Source of the DNA: Candidatus Bathyarchaeota archaeon
GTDB lineage: Archaea; Thermoproteota; Bathyarchaeia; TCS64
Assembly (NCBI GenBank): GCA_018652685.1
Contig: JABIBQ010000054.1
Span: 1-54,196 of the forward strand
Length of the DNA: 54,196 nucleotides
Direction: 5' to 3'
Within the stretch, counting starts at the first letter, position 1; each line of letters opens with the position of its first letter. Under the pieces are notes generated by a model. It saw nothing but the letters and a program-made list of their open reading frames with translations, made no database searches and was not told the DNA's origin. The position numbers were made by a program, and so were the translations under genes. This document shows, piece after piece, positions 1-8,534 of this stretch.

Positions 1-255
1 ATCGCAGATCTTCTCAAACAAACTCCAGTTCTCCGGCGAGACCTCGGCAAAAACCGCGATAGGCTCAAGGCCCACTGCGAATGGGCTGACCGTGGCGGAG
101 ACCCCCAGTAATATTTTCTGCGAGTAGAGTTGATCGAGCCTGTTTTTCAGCGACTGTGAGGAGATGCCCACGTCTTTACATAATGACTGATTCGTCCCCG
201 TGGGATTCTTGCCAAGGGCGGCTAAAATCTTGAGGTTTTCATCTGTCAATGTCAT
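1..255 (-). CDS. Lrp/AsnC-like winged-helix regulator (3' part off the window)
   Basis: Only the N-terminal 85 residues are present; the reading frame is open to the window edge. The protein starts MTLTDENLKILAALGKNP and continues with a helix-turn-helix-like stretch (SLCKDVGISSQSLKNRLDQL). It then enters a strand-rich segment with a hydrophobic core, as expected for an Lrp/AsnC-type DNA-binding domain followed by an effector domain. The start is the first ATG after an AT-rich spacer. The family is inferred from the fold pattern and composition, not from a unique motif, so a different winged-helix family is possible. Confidence 0.6.
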   Translation of the reverse strand, partial: MTLTDENLKILAALGKNPTGTNQSLCKDVGISSQSLKNRLDQLYSQKILLGVSATVSPFAVGLEPIAVFAEVSPENWSLFEKICD

Positions 256-321
256 GTTAATTCAGTTCAACTCAGATTATCTCGGTTTTGCGGTGATGAA
301 AAAAGTTAGGATTGGCATGAG

Positions 322-759
322 TTAATATTCTGGTGGTCCGCCACCGCCACCTGGAGGATCCCATTTGAAATCCGCCGAGCCAGTCAGATCACCTATACTT
401 GTTACGGTGACGTAGTACATTCCTTTTACAGAAGCAAAGTCATAGAATGTCGCATCATAGGTAAGAAGAGTATTTCCGTGCTCTGATGCCTCATATTCTA
501 AGCTCAACTCCTGAGTTTCATGCTTTCCGTCTGGTCCAATTAGCACGATTTGGAGGTTTACATTGATTGTATCCTCCTCGGTAGCGATGATAATGTTCCC
601 TTTGACCGCTATGTCGTTCTTAACAGAGCCGCTATCGGCATTAACTGCCTTTGCGTGAACATTCATGTTATAATCATCAGATATAGCGTAGATTGGGACG
701 ACAACTGTTGCCATTAATACAAGTATGAAAACTAGTAAGATTCCATTTTTACGATTCAT
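322..759 (-). CDS. small secreted or membrane-anchored protein of unknown function
   Basis: This 145-residue protein begins with a basic residue cluster (MNRKNG) followed by about 18 hydrophobic residues ending in VPIYA, which looks like a Sec signal peptide or N-terminal anchor. The mature part is rich in beta-strand-like sequence and Asn/Asp/Thr, suggesting a small extracellular beta domain. It ends in a Pro/Gly tail (PPGGGGGPPEY). A TATA-like element lies about 35-45 bases upstream, in the AT-rich stretch near 793-803. I do not recognise the family and infer only an extracytoplasmic location. Confidence 0.6.
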   Translation of the reverse strand: MNRKNGILLVFILVLMATVVVPIYAISDDYNMNVHAKAVNADSGSVKNDIAVKGNIIIATEEDTINVNLQIVLIGPDGKHETQELSLEYEASEHGNTLLTYDATFYDFASVKGMYYVTVTSIGDLTGSADFKWDPPGGGGGPPEY

Positions 760-1023
760 TTACAATCAAGTAAGTTTACACTGTTATTGAGTATTTATAA
801 TTTATGTGAAAACTGCAATAATAATTAAGAAATAGCTTCTTATTCTTCGTTTTATTGCATTATGTCGCAATATTTCAGCATTAATTGATCCATTGAATTA
901 TTGTCTGTTTTTTAATCGGGATTTAAAATGATTCCAGTCTCAGTAAGGGAAAAAAGTTCATGCTTGTCGTGAACACGATTTTTTCTTCAGTCAAATCAGA
1001 ATAATCATCAATTGACTGGAAAT

Positions 1024-1140
1024 TGGTCCCGCCCGCAGGAGTTGAACCTGCAACCCTCCGGTGTCTGCTCATGGTCTGATTGCCACTGCCCCTCGGGGCG
1101 ATGACTACAGCCGGATGCTCTGCCATTGAGCTAGGGCGGG
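1024..1140 (-). tRNA. tRNA-Tyr (GUA) with an intron
   Basis: The acceptor arm CCCGCCC pairs with GGGCGGG, the D arm is GCTC/GAGC, the T arm is GCAGG-TTCAACT-CCTGC, and CCA is encoded. The anticodon stem TCCGG/CCGGA encloses a loop starting CTGTA, giving anticodon GUA. Between the GUA and the 3' half of the stem lie about 44 bases, so an intron of about 42 bases sits near the canonical 37/38 site. It contains a GC-rich hairpin (GCCC-CGAG-GGGC). The first base pair is C1-G72, the archaeal tRNA-Tyr identity pair. An A/T-rich box A candidate lies at about 1168-1177. Exact splice sites are approximate. Confidence 0.9.
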
Positions 1141-1280
1141 CGGGACAACTCCAATGGATACTTTACATTAATTTAAGCGATTTGGTCATGTCTTTCTACC
1201 CATTTAGGATACAGATTAGAGTTATCAACCTAAAGGCAGATTCAGACTTCCATAAAGGATAATCCCCCTTACAACATAGT

Positions 1281-1674
1281 GAGTACAGTTGGTCTGTAAG
1301 AGACATAGATGCCAAGAAGATAGGAGTTATGGACATGAGTAAATCAGTCAGATCAGCATCAAGCTTGATCAGCTACTTCAAAATGGACAGCCTGCTTGTC
1401 ACACGGCACCTACCTAGTCGGCATCGTCACCAAGGGAGACATTGAGAAGGGGAAGACCGCCCTGGACATGGTTGACGTAGGCTCGATAAAGTCAGAAACA
1501 CTCATCTGGACAAAGTACAACAATACTCAAACAAAGGTAGCGGAGACCATGGAGTTTGAGAACATCAAGAGGCTCCCCATCTTCGGGAACCTGCCAAGCG
1601 GCCCCATCATGCTCGGGATGCAACTCCACGAAAAAGCAGCAGAGCCCAGAGAGTTAGAGCCAGGCCAGGACTAG
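1281..1674 (+). pseudogene. frameshifted CBS-domain protein remnant
   Basis: One frame reads MDMSKSVRSASSLISYFKMD and then LLVT from 1329. The next frame, from about 1396, reads HGTYLVGIVTKGDI and on to a second half ending at 1674 (KRLPIFGNLPSG). Joined, these give a CBS-domain protein in which the DSLLVT and GIVTKGDI strands are consecutive, so a small indel near 1395-1405 splits the gene. The upstream frame is open back to about 1263 without a strong start. The stop codon overlaps the MtnA stop on the other strand. A decayed gene is the simplest reading; a sequencing or assembly error would restore an intact two-CBS protein. Confidence 0.6.
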
Positions 1675-2792
1675 GTCCCTGCGTATTTATTGCCCGGGGG
1701 AATACCTGGCGACGCGAAAAGCGAGTAAAAGGCCTCAATGAATGGCCGCTGTATCAAGCCGTGCTCTGTTATGAACCCATCTATGAACTTTGCAGGGGTC
1801 ACATCGAAAGCCGGGTTTCTAGCGTTTGTCCCTACCCCGGCGATACTGATGGTTGTGGGCTCGCCTGCATCGTTGAGCCCCCACATCTTTGTTACCTCCT
1901 CTGGATCCCTCTCCTCAATCTCAATGTTGTCACCGGTCTTTGTCTGTAGGTCAATAGTCATCCCCGGCGCTGCAACCCAAAACGGAATCTTGTTCTCGAA
2001 AGCAACAACCGCCTTCTCGTATGTACCTATCTTGTTCGCGGTGTCGCCATTGGCCGCTATCCTGTCAGCACCCACGATGACCATATCAACCTCGCCCCGC
2101 TGCATGTAGTAACCAGCCGCGTTGTCAGCTATCAGCGCATAAGGGATTCCCTCCTGTTCCAACTCCCATGCGGTAATTCTTGCGCCCTGACCCCTTGGCC
2201 TGGTCTCGTCAACCCACACGAAGACATTCTTGCCGTCCCTGTGGGCCTGCCTGATGGGGGCCAGCGCAGTACCCAGGCCAATATATGCCAAAGCACCTGC
2301 GTTACAGTGGGTGAGAATCTTGAAACCGTCTTTGATGAGCCTGCCCCCGGCCTTAGCTATCTCCTCGGTCGCCTTGATATCATCATTCAGGATATACTCG
2401 GCCGCCTTGACGATGTTCTCGACCTTGATTGATACCTTGCCCCAATCAGCAGCCTCAAGGCACTTGTCAACTGCCTTGAACAGGTTAGCAGCTGTGGGCC
2501 GTGTGGCCCGTATCGTATCCGCGGCGTCGTTGAGGTACACCATGAAATCCTTGTCAGGCAAATAAGCTGCTTCCAGTGCCGCCTGCGCCATGCCGAATCC
2601 GGCCGCGCAACCGATGCTTCCCGCCCCGCGGGTGACCATGACCTTGATGGCCCACGCCGTCTCCTTGTGGTCTTTTAAATCGATGATCTCGAAGCTATGG
2701 GGCAGCTTCCTCTGATCCACCATCTTGACGACGCTTCCCTCGCGCCAGACGGCAAGGACATCCATTTCCACTCCGTCCATCTTGACATTCAT
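1671..2792 (-). CDS. mtnA: methylthioribose-1-phosphate isomerase (aIF-2B-like family)
   Basis: This enzyme isomerises 5-methylthioribose-1-phosphate to the ribulose form in methionine salvage. The sequence shows RGAGSIG, TRPTAANL, THCNAGALA (catalytic Cys) and VGADRIAANGDTANKIGTY (catalytic Asp). The Cys-Asp spacing is 80 residues, as in the Bacillus enzyme, and the C-terminus has NPAFDVTP. This separates it from ribose-1,5-bisphosphate isomerase and from regulatory eIF2B subunits. The frame extends to a GTG at 2816, but that codon lies inside a TATA-like box (2816-2824). The ATG at 2792 sits 26-28 bases downstream of the box, fitting a leaderless 373-residue protein. In archaea the substrate may instead be another 5-deoxy or methylthio sugar phosphate. 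Confidence 0.88.
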   Translation of the reverse strand: MNVKMDGVEMDVLAVWREGSVVKMVDQRKLPHSFEIIDLKDHKETAWAIKVMVTRGAGSIGCAAGFGMAQAALEAAYLPDKDFMVYLNDAADTIRATRPTAANLFKAVDKCLEAADWGKVSIKVENIVKAAEYILNDDIKATEEIAKAGGRLIKDGFKILTHCNAGALAYIGLGTALAPIRQAHRDGKNVFVWVDETRPRGQGARITAWELEQEGIPYALIADNAAGYYMQRGEVDMVIVGADRIAANGDTANKIGTYEKAVVAFENKIPFWVAAPGMTIDLQTKTGDNIEIEERDPEEVTKMWGLNDAGEPTTISIAGVGTNARNPAFDVTPAKFIDGFITEHGLIQRPFIEAFYSLFASPGIPPGNKYAGT

Positions 2793-2815
2793 GGGAAAAC
2801 AAGGTGACGCACCCA

Positions 2816-2824
2816 CATTTATTG
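2816..2824 (-). promoter_or_regulatory. TATA box of mtnA
   Basis: The minus-strand sequence CAATAAATG lies about 26 bases upstream of the ATG at 2792, the distance expected between an archaeal TATA box and a leaderless start. It overlaps the alternative upstream GTG, which argues against that start. Confidence 0.45.
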
Positions 2825-2856
2825 TCTACTCACAAGGGGGGCGGGACAAGGTTTGA

Positions 2857-3756
2857 TTATCGGGATTTTAAGCCCTTAATCGCGCCCTCTACCATGTTGT
2901 GGAACGCCCTGATTGATGCACCCTCGGGGTCACCCTCCGTTGGCATACTGGCGACTCCCAAGCAAGCCACGTTTTGGTAGCTGCACATCACCTCAAGGCA
3001 ATCAGCCAACTCCTCGCTTGTGAAGCCGTTGGGCTCGGGCGTGGTATGTCCCGGCATCTCACCTGGGTTCAGCACATCTGTGTCGATGTGGATGTAGATG
3101 AGGTCAGTAACACTTGACAGCCTATCCATCTGCTCCCTGATCGTGCTTGACATGGTCTTGACATCATCTACAGTGATATACTCAATATCGCTGTTGTCCA
3201 GTATCTCGTACTCAAGGGCGTCAACCTCGCGCACACCGACATAGGTGACGTACTTAGTTGCTAGCGGCACCTCAAGCCCTGCCTGCCTCCTGAGCCTGTG
3301 GAAGCACAGCCCGATAGATGAAGCCACTGGCATTCCGCCCATCAGGCCACTGCGAGTGGTCTCTGGTGTGTTGATATCGGCGTGGGCATCAAAGTAGAGG
3401 AGCCCAACTCGTAGAGGCTGACCGTCGCCTGACTTCTGGACGCCGCCGAGGACCCCCATGAGACCGATGCAATTGGATATCAAGGCTAGACTGAAATCGT
3501 TACGCCTGATCTGGGAGGAGACTATCTCGGACATGTGACCGCTGGCAAGGCCCAGCCTGTAAATTGTGCCGTACTCCTTCTCATCATCCTCGGTCAGTGT
3601 TGCCGTCCTGGTCTCAGTAACCTCTACACCCATCTCGTCCAGTAAACCATAGAGGCCGTTGTTCTCCATGATGTCCGGCCCCACGTCGAACTCGGCTCTC
3701 GCGAAGTTGCCGTCGTGGATGAACTTGGCGATCCCTACCTTGACTTTGTCTCCCAT
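2857..3756 (-). CDS. arginase/agmatinase-family hydrolase
   Basis: This ureohydrolase-fold protein has the Mn-binding motifs FDAHADIN and HIDTDVLNPGEMPG, the second matching the family's DxDxxxP strand. The usual first motif GGxH is replaced by SNC(IG), a form seen in distant arginase-like proteins. Substrate specificity (arginine, agmatine, formiminoglutamate or another guanidino compound) therefore cannot be read from the sequence. The frame extends to an ATG at 3783, but a TATA-like element at about 3788-3795 makes the ATG at 3756 (MGDKVKVGIAKF), preceded by GTGAG, more likely. It lies between ogg2 and mtnA on the same strand. A link to polyamine metabolism, which also produces the MtnA substrate through methylthioadenosine, is possible but inferred. 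Confidence 0.75.
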   Translation of the reverse strand: MGDKVKVGIAKFIHDGNFARAEFDVGPDIMENNGLYGLLDEMGVEVTETRTATLTEDDEKEYGTIYRLGLASGHMSEIVSSQIRRNDFSLALISNCIGLMGVLGGVQKSGDGQPLRVGLLYFDAHADINTPETTRSGLMGGMPVASSIGLCFHRLRRQAGLEVPLATKYVTYVGVREVDALEYEILDNSDIEYITVDDVKTMSSTIREQMDRLSSVTDLIYIHIDTDVLNPGEMPGHTTPEPNGFTSEELADCLEVMCSYQNVACLGVASMPTEGDPEGASIRAFHNMVEGAIKGLKSR

Positions 3757-3809
3757 TGAACTCACAGGGAAGGGCTGTCTCATTGTATATTAGGTGATGC
3801 GTAGAGTGC

Positions 3810-4481
3810 CTACTTGAGGACCTTACCGGTCTTCCTGTACCACATGTAGAGGTCAAGCTCTCCGGGGTCAAGCTGCAGTTTCTCGGCCACCACATCAAGC
3901 ATCTCCTCTATGGTCAGGTACCGCTTCCTCGTAAGCCCCTTCATACCATCCTCGTCCAGCAAATCGAACTCCCTGAGGTTGTTAAGTATATGTCTGTCGA
4001 TGATGGCCAGGTCAAAGTAACCGATGTTCCTCAGGTAGTGACTCCCCTCCTTCCAGCCAATGCCCTTGACGTTCTTGACAAGCCACGCCCTGGCTTCCTT
4101 GCTGTCATCAAATCTCAGTATGGTCTCCTTGATTGATGGTGCTAGGGCCCTCGTGTTGAAGATGTACTCAGATCGCTTGTTTGGGAACCTGTGGCCAGTC
4201 TCCACAAGGACCAGCCTAATGTCCTCCTCGGAACCTTCAAGGAGAACGTTGTCATTGCAGAGGGCGTCAACGCATTTCTGCCCCATGGCGGCGCTGGCGT
4301 AGGCAGTGAGGAGGCAATAGACCAGCTCCTCATACCACTTGAAAGTGTCCATTTCGTGGACCTGACGGAACTCTTCCATCCTGTCCTCCACCATTTTCTT
4401 GACACGTGGGACACGCCTGAGCTCGTTGACGCGTTCAACTAATCCAATAATTCCTTCAAGATTATCGAGATTGAGCTTCAC
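3810..4481 (-). CDS. ogg: 8-oxoguanine DNA glycosylase/AP lyase, archaeal Ogg2 type
   Basis: This base-excision-repair enzyme removes 8-oxoguanine and nicks the abasic site. The 223-residue protein is a compact HhH-GPD glycosylase. The hairpin is VKGIGWKEGSHYLRNIG with the Schiff-base lysine at 144, followed by IIDRHIL with the catalytic Asp at 162. It ends in Lys (TGKVLK); in archaeal Ogg2 enzymes the C-terminal lysine is important for discriminating 8-oxoG from G. The length matches Ogg2 (about 205-225 residues), not Ogg1 or AGOG. It is divergent from the GINS-MCM operon across about 90 bases. Confidence 0.9.
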   Translation of the reverse strand: MKLNLDNLEGIIGLVERVNELRRVPRVKKMVEDRMEEFRQVHEMDTFKWYEELVYCLLTAYASAAMGQKCVDALCNDNVLLEGSEEDIRLVLVETGHRFPNKRSEYIFNTRALAPSIKETILRFDDSKEARAWLVKNVKGIGWKEGSHYLRNIGYFDLAIIDRHILNNLREFDLLDEDGMKGLTRKRYLTIEEMLDVVAEKLQLDPGELDLYMWYRKTGKVLK

Positions 4482-4537
4482 AGTCCAAAGAGGAGAGGGC
4501 GCGATTTAAGATACTCTCAACTCCAGAAAAAATAGCA

Positions 4538-4545
4538 TTTATAAG
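4538..4545 (+). promoter_or_regulatory. TATA box of the GINS-MCM operon
   Basis: TTTATAAG is centred about 26-29 bases upstream of the ATG at 4570, predicting an almost leaderless transcript for the replication operon. Confidence 0.55.
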
Positions 4546-4569
4546 AATGTCACAAGAAAATGGGACAAC

Positions 4570-5091
4570 ATGAGCCGGCAGCCCAGCCTAGAGCATGAGA
4601 ATAATATTGTACGTTGTAAGGCGTTGAGGAACATACCCGAGGTGGTTATTGTCGGGTACAAGTTCGACGCGGTCGAGGAGAAACGGGATTTCACCACATA
4701 CTACTGGGTAGCTAGACAGCTCATCCAGAACGGGCTGGCTGAACTCGTTGATGAGACATTATCAACGAACGAGTGGACTCAGATCCATTTCAAGGAGAGG
4801 ATAAATCCAGCCGGACCACCGGGCCCGCTCCCGGACGATTTCTACGAGAAAGCGTACCAGTCCTTCACATCGGCCAGGGACAACAACGAGCCCGATAACC
4901 TGCAGAACAGGATGAAGGCCCGTTTCAGGGACATCCTTGAGTCAAGGATCAACAGGATCACGCGGCAGGCGACAGCACAGGCAGATTCACTTACCAGGGT
5001 ACTACAGCCGAGTGAGACTGCCCTATATACTGACGTTCACCGTATTACCTCGAAGTGGCGTGACACATTGCTGGAGCTGGGTGAAGAATAG
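4570..5091 (+). CDS. GINS complex subunit, Gins23 type
   Basis: GINS joins MCM and the archaeal Cdc45/RecJ homolog to form the replicative CMG-like helicase. The 173-residue protein has the B-domain-first layout of Psf2/Psf3-like subunits: VVIVGYKFDAVEEKRDFTTY, then a helix starting at YYWVARQLIQNGLAEL. A helical A domain follows (DDFYEKAYQSFTSARDN). Its stop codon shares one base with the MCM start, and this coupling to mcm is common for archaeal GINS genes. The family is weakly conserved, so the call rests partly on position. Gins51 is the alternative, but it normally has the A domain first. Confidence 0.75.
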   Translation: MSRQPSLEHENNIVRCKALRNIPEVVIVGYKFDAVEEKRDFTTYYWVARQLIQNGLAELVDETLSTNEWTQIHFKERINPAGPPGPLPDDFYEKAYQSFTSARDNNEPDNLQNRMKARFRDILESRINRITRQATAQADSLTRVLQPSETALYTDVHRITSKWRDTLLELGEE

Positions 5092-7136
5092 TGGCTAGAC
5101 AGGAATCTATGGAAGGGTCGTTCACGCGGTTCATCGAGGACCACGAGGACGACAAAGGGGAGCTTGTCTACGAACTCGCAATCAGCGAGATGGTGGTCAA
5201 AGGCGAAAAGAGCCTCGTAATCAACTTCACTGACCTCTACGGCTTCGATGCCGAGCTGGCGCGAATGGTCCTGGACGATCCCGAGACATACTCAGCTATG
5301 TTCGGCTCCGTTGTGAGGAGCAAGCTCAGGACAAGGGACCCCATCTTCGCGGAGAGCCTTGACAGGATCAACATTAGGTACAGGAACCTCCCCGCTGAGA
5401 CCCAGTTGAGAAAGATAGGCTCAGTCCATATCAGTCACCTTGTCATGGTCCACGGGATCATAGTCAGGGCATCATCCGTAACCCCGCTTGTTACCAGGGC
5501 AACTTTCAGGTGCTCACTCTGTGGCGATATGAACCACCTTGAGCAGAGCGGACAGACCATAATGAAGCCACAGAAATGCATCTCATGTGACAACAGGAAG
5601 GGCTTTGAATTAGTTCCAAGGGAGTCCGTGTTCATCGACTCACAGAAGGTAACAATCCAGGAGCGGCCGGAAGATCTCCCACCAGGTCAGCTCCCACGGT
5701 CAGTCAACATAGAGCTGAAGGACGACATCGTTGATATCGCCCGTCCAGGCGACAGGATCACGCTCACAGGTTACATCAAGCTCCTGCCACGGTACGGTAG
5801 AGGAGGGGAGTTACGAACGTTCGACCTCAACATCGACGCCAGCTACGTAGACGTAGCCGGGAGGGATGCAGAGCTCATGGACCTCACACCTGAAGAAGAA
5901 GAGGAGATGAGGGCGATAGCGGCAGATCCGTTCGTACACGAGACCCTTCTCAAGAGCGTCGCGCCCAGCATCTACGGCAACGATTACATCAAGCAGGCAG
6001 TCCTATATCTGCTCCTAGGAGGGGTGAGCAGACAGCGAGATGACGTCAGAATCAGGGGAGACATCAATGTGCTCCTTGTTGGGGACCCTGGTACTGCAAA
6101 GAGCCAGATGCTAAACTACGCAGCAAAGGTAGCTCCACGTGGCCTCATGACCACCGGTAGGGGAAGCACCGCCGCTGGACTCACAGCGGCCGTCGTCAAG
6201 GAGGGCGGTACTGGAAACTTTGTCCTTGAGGCAGGGGCGCTAGTCCTCGCAGACAAGGGAATCTGCTGTATCGACGAGATGGACAAGATGAGGGATGAGG
6301 ACAGAGGAGCAATACACCCAGCCATGGAGCAACAGATCGTCCCCATCGCAAAGGGAGGTATTGTGGCTACACTGAACGCCCGCTGCAGCATACTAGCAGC
6401 GGCAAACCCCACCCTGGGGAGGTACAACCCCTACCAGACCATCGGGCAAAACATCACGCTCCCGGTCACTCTGCTCAGCAGGTTCGATATCATATTCGTA
6501 CTCAGGGACACCCCTGACAACCAGTTGGACACAGCAATCGCCAGCCACATACTCAACCTATCAAGGGACGAGACCTTGCTATCGCCGCCGCTAGACATGG
6601 CGACCATGAAAAAGTACATCAGTTTCGCAAAGTCTATTGACCCCGTTCTGACCCAGAAGGTCATTGACAGGTTCCAGGACTATTACGTCAGGATGAGGAA
6701 CGCTAGCGTCGATGGAGGAGAGTCATCTGCCATATCAATCACGGCCAGACAGCTGGAGGCACTTGTCAGGCTAGCAGAGGCTAGGGCAAGGGCACACCTG
6801 AGGGATACCATCATCATCGAAGACGCAGAGGCAGTAATCAACCTGTTCCAGAAGAGTCTTGAGCAGGTCGGCATCGACATGGCAACGGGACAGATCGACA
6901 TAGACATCCTATACACCGGCAAGCCAAGGAGCCTACAGAACCAGCTACAGAAGGTACTCCAAGTCATCAGCGAGATGGAGCGCATCAGTGGCTCAGTGAA
7001 GGAGAGCGACATGTATGAGACGCTGTCCACGGACCATGGCATCAACAGGAGCGAGGGAGCCAGGTTCATTAGCATGCTGATGAAGGACGGCACAATCTAT
7101 ATGCCGAGACCAGGGTACTATCGGCGCACCGACTAG
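5091..7136 (+). CDS. mcm: MCM replicative DNA helicase
   Basis: This is the hexameric 3'-5' helicase of archaeal replication, 681 residues long. The N-terminal domain carries a zinc site with Cys 141, 144, 163 and 166 (CSLC and CISC). The AAA+ core has Walker A GDPGTAKS (about 332-338), Walker B CIDEMDKM (Asp395/Glu396), and SRFDIIF with the arginine finger. A C-terminal winged helix follows (DHGINRSEGARFISMLMKDG). It starts with GTG, overlapping the GINS stop by one base, so translation is coupled. No intein or insertion is visible. Confidence 0.97.
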   Translation: MARQESMEGSFTRFIEDHEDDKGELVYELAISEMVVKGEKSLVINFTDLYGFDAELARMVLDDPETYSAMFGSVVRSKLRTRDPIFAESLDRINIRYRNLPAETQLRKIGSVHISHLVMVHGIIVRASSVTPLVTRATFRCSLCGDMNHLEQSGQTIMKPQKCISCDNRKGFELVPRESVFIDSQKVTIQERPEDLPPGQLPRSVNIELKDDIVDIARPGDRITLTGYIKLLPRYGRGGELRTFDLNIDASYVDVAGRDAELMDLTPEEEEEMRAIAADPFVHETLLKSVAPSIYGNDYIKQAVLYLLLGGVSRQRDDVRIRGDINVLLVGDPGTAKSQMLNYAAKVAPRGLMTTGRGSTAAGLTAAVVKEGGTGNFVLEAGALVLADKGICCIDEMDKMRDEDRGAIHPAMEQQIVPIAKGGIVATLNARCSILAAANPTLGRYNPYQTIGQNITLPVTLLSRFDIIFVLRDTPDNQLDTAIASHILNLSRDETLLSPPLDMATMKKYISFAKSIDPVLTQKVIDRFQDYYVRMRNASVDGGESSAISITARQLEALVRLAEARARAHLRDTIIIEDAEAVINLFQKSLEQVGIDMATGQIDIDILYTGKPRSLQNQLQKVLQVISEMERISGSVKESDMYETLSTDHGINRSEGARFISMLMKDGTIYMPRPGYYRRTD

Positions 7137-7202
7137 TTTCACTCATCCCCCACCCATTTTGCCATCATTCATCTTTTTATTCTAAATACCAGTCCTTGAG
7201 GT

Positions 7203-8162
7203 ATGGGTATCCACGAGTTCCTCAACTATGACCCGCTTCCCTACCTGGAGTCATCTGAGGAACCGTGGGTCAGGTACAATCTCAAGCTACTATGTGGAGA
7301 GGACAGCTCTAAGGAGTTCAAGGAGCTAACGGCTGACCCAAGGATTCAGTTATTGATAGACGAGTGCATCAGGTGGCCCGACCCTCCCATCAAGCGGCAC
7401 AACGACGCGAAGCACCTCATCCACAAGATAGAGATGCTGGCGGATATGGGGCTTGACATAAGGGACAAGTGGATTAACGCCATCTGCAACCTCATCATGG
7501 AGAACAGGACGGAGGACTGTTACTTTGCGTCAAAGGTGGAGATACCCGAGAGGTGGGGTGGCAAGGACACTTGGACAATGGAGTGGATGCAATGCGACTC
7601 ACCTATCCTGCTCTACGCGCTACTGAAGTTCGGAATCGAGAACGAGTTCACAGACGAGGCAGCCAGGATGATGGTCTGGAATGTTGAGAACAACGGGTGG
7701 AGGTGCAGGAGCAGCATACCAAAGTTTAGGGGACCGGGGAGGAAGGATGACTACTGCCCGTACGGTAACCTGATAACGTTGAAGGCGTTGAGCCTGGGAA
7801 AGTACCGTGATACAGAGGCGGTTCAGAACGGAATCGACTCACATATCCTTCACTGGGAAAACAGGGGTGGCAAGAAGATCCACATGTTCGGTATAGGCAC
7901 CACATTCAAGAGGCTAAAGTACCCAAACGTGTGGTTTGACATCCTCCATGTCGTCGATGTCCTGAGCAGGTACCCCTACGCCATGGAACACGGAGAGTTC
8001 TGGGAGATGTGGGAGGTCATCAAGAGTAAGCAGCAGCCCGAGGGCGGGTTCGTACCCGAGTCAATGTGGAAGGCTTGGAGCGAGTGGAGCTTCGGCCAGA
8101 AAAAGGAGCCCTCGCCCTGGATGACCATGAGGATAGCCCAGATCGCCAGCAGACTGGGATAA
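7203..8162 (+). CDS. conserved protein, probable alpha-alpha toroid (prenyltransferase/terpene-cyclase-like) fold
   Basis: The 319-residue soluble protein is rich in Trp and in paired helices. It has repeats reminiscent of the QW/prenyltransferase toroid, for example NNGWRCRSSIPKFRG, QPEGGFVPE and a final EPSPWMTMRIAQIASRLG. No DxDD cyclase motif is visible, so catalytic cyclase activity is unlikely from sequence alone. A GAGGT ribosome-binding site lies directly before the ATG. It follows mcm after 66 bases but has an AT-rich spacer, so it may be transcribed separately. Function unknown. Confidence 0.6.
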   Translation: MGIHEFLNYDPLPYLESSEEPWVRYNLKLLCGEDSSKEFKELTADPRIQLLIDECIRWPDPPIKRHNDAKHLIHKIEMLADMGLDIRDKWINAICNLIMENRTEDCYFASKVEIPERWGGKDTWTMEWMQCDSPILLYALLKFGIENEFTDEAARMMVWNVENNGWRCRSSIPKFRGPGRKDDYCPYGNLITLKALSLGKYRDTEAVQNGIDSHILHWENRGGKKIHMFGIGTTFKRLKYPNVWFDILHVVDVLSRYPYAMEHGEFWEMWEVIKSKQQPEGGFVPESMWKAWSEWSFGQKKEPSPWMTMRIAQIASRLG

Positions 8163-8387
8163 CCTCAAAACAGTCTAGGATACATCATACTGATTGGTTT
8201 TGGTCGAAAAGGACGATGCCGTTTAACGTTAATCTAACCAAGCTCGTGCGTATGAAATCGTCTTGATCAGGGTTTAAAGATCGCGTTATCGGGAGCTGGG
8301 GATATATTTATCGAGTTATTGGGTCGCCATTTTATTCAAAGTGTTCAGTTTTCAAAACGAAACAAGTATGTCGTTTGACAGGGTTAA

Positions 8388-8395
8388 CTTAATAC
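8388..8395 (+). promoter_or_regulatory. TATA-like box of the desulforedoxin gene
   Basis: CTTAATAC is centred 26-27 bases before the ATG at 8418. The 8163-8387 stretch upstream contains no gene or repeat that I can identify. Confidence 0.4.
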
Positions 8396-8417
8396 ATCCT
8401 TTTTCGATAGGCTACAT

Positions 8418-8534
8418 ATGACAAATGTTAGTGAAGTATATCTCTGTGAAATATGTGGAAACAAAGTGGAAGTTATTGAAGCGGGGCCTGGTCAGTTAGT
8501 GTGCTGTGGGAAGCCAATGGAACTAGTAGAATAG
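8418..8534 (+). CDS. desulforedoxin-like rubredoxin-type protein
   Basis: A 38-residue protein reads [20 protein letters not shown], then ends [13 protein letters not shown]. It matches the stand-alone desulforedoxin fold: a CxxC pair, and a CC pair followed by GxPM, binding one iron through four cysteines (Cys 10, 13, 29 and 30). The same module forms the N-terminus of desulfoferrodoxin (superoxide reductase), but here the stop codon follows directly. It probably acts in electron transfer or oxygen defence in an anaerobe. The start is well placed relative to a TATA box. Confidence 0.85.
   Translation: MTNVSEVYLCEICGNKVEVIEAGPGQLVCCGKPMELVE

Noticed and set aside
760-1023. Possible small RNA in the AT-rich gap before tRNA-Tyr
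   Set aside because: No stable stem, conserved box or promoter pair was seen.
2230-2565. Long plus-strand frame inside mtnA
   Set aside because: It is a shadow of the minus-strand gene: high Ala/Ser content, no start context and no recognisable motif.
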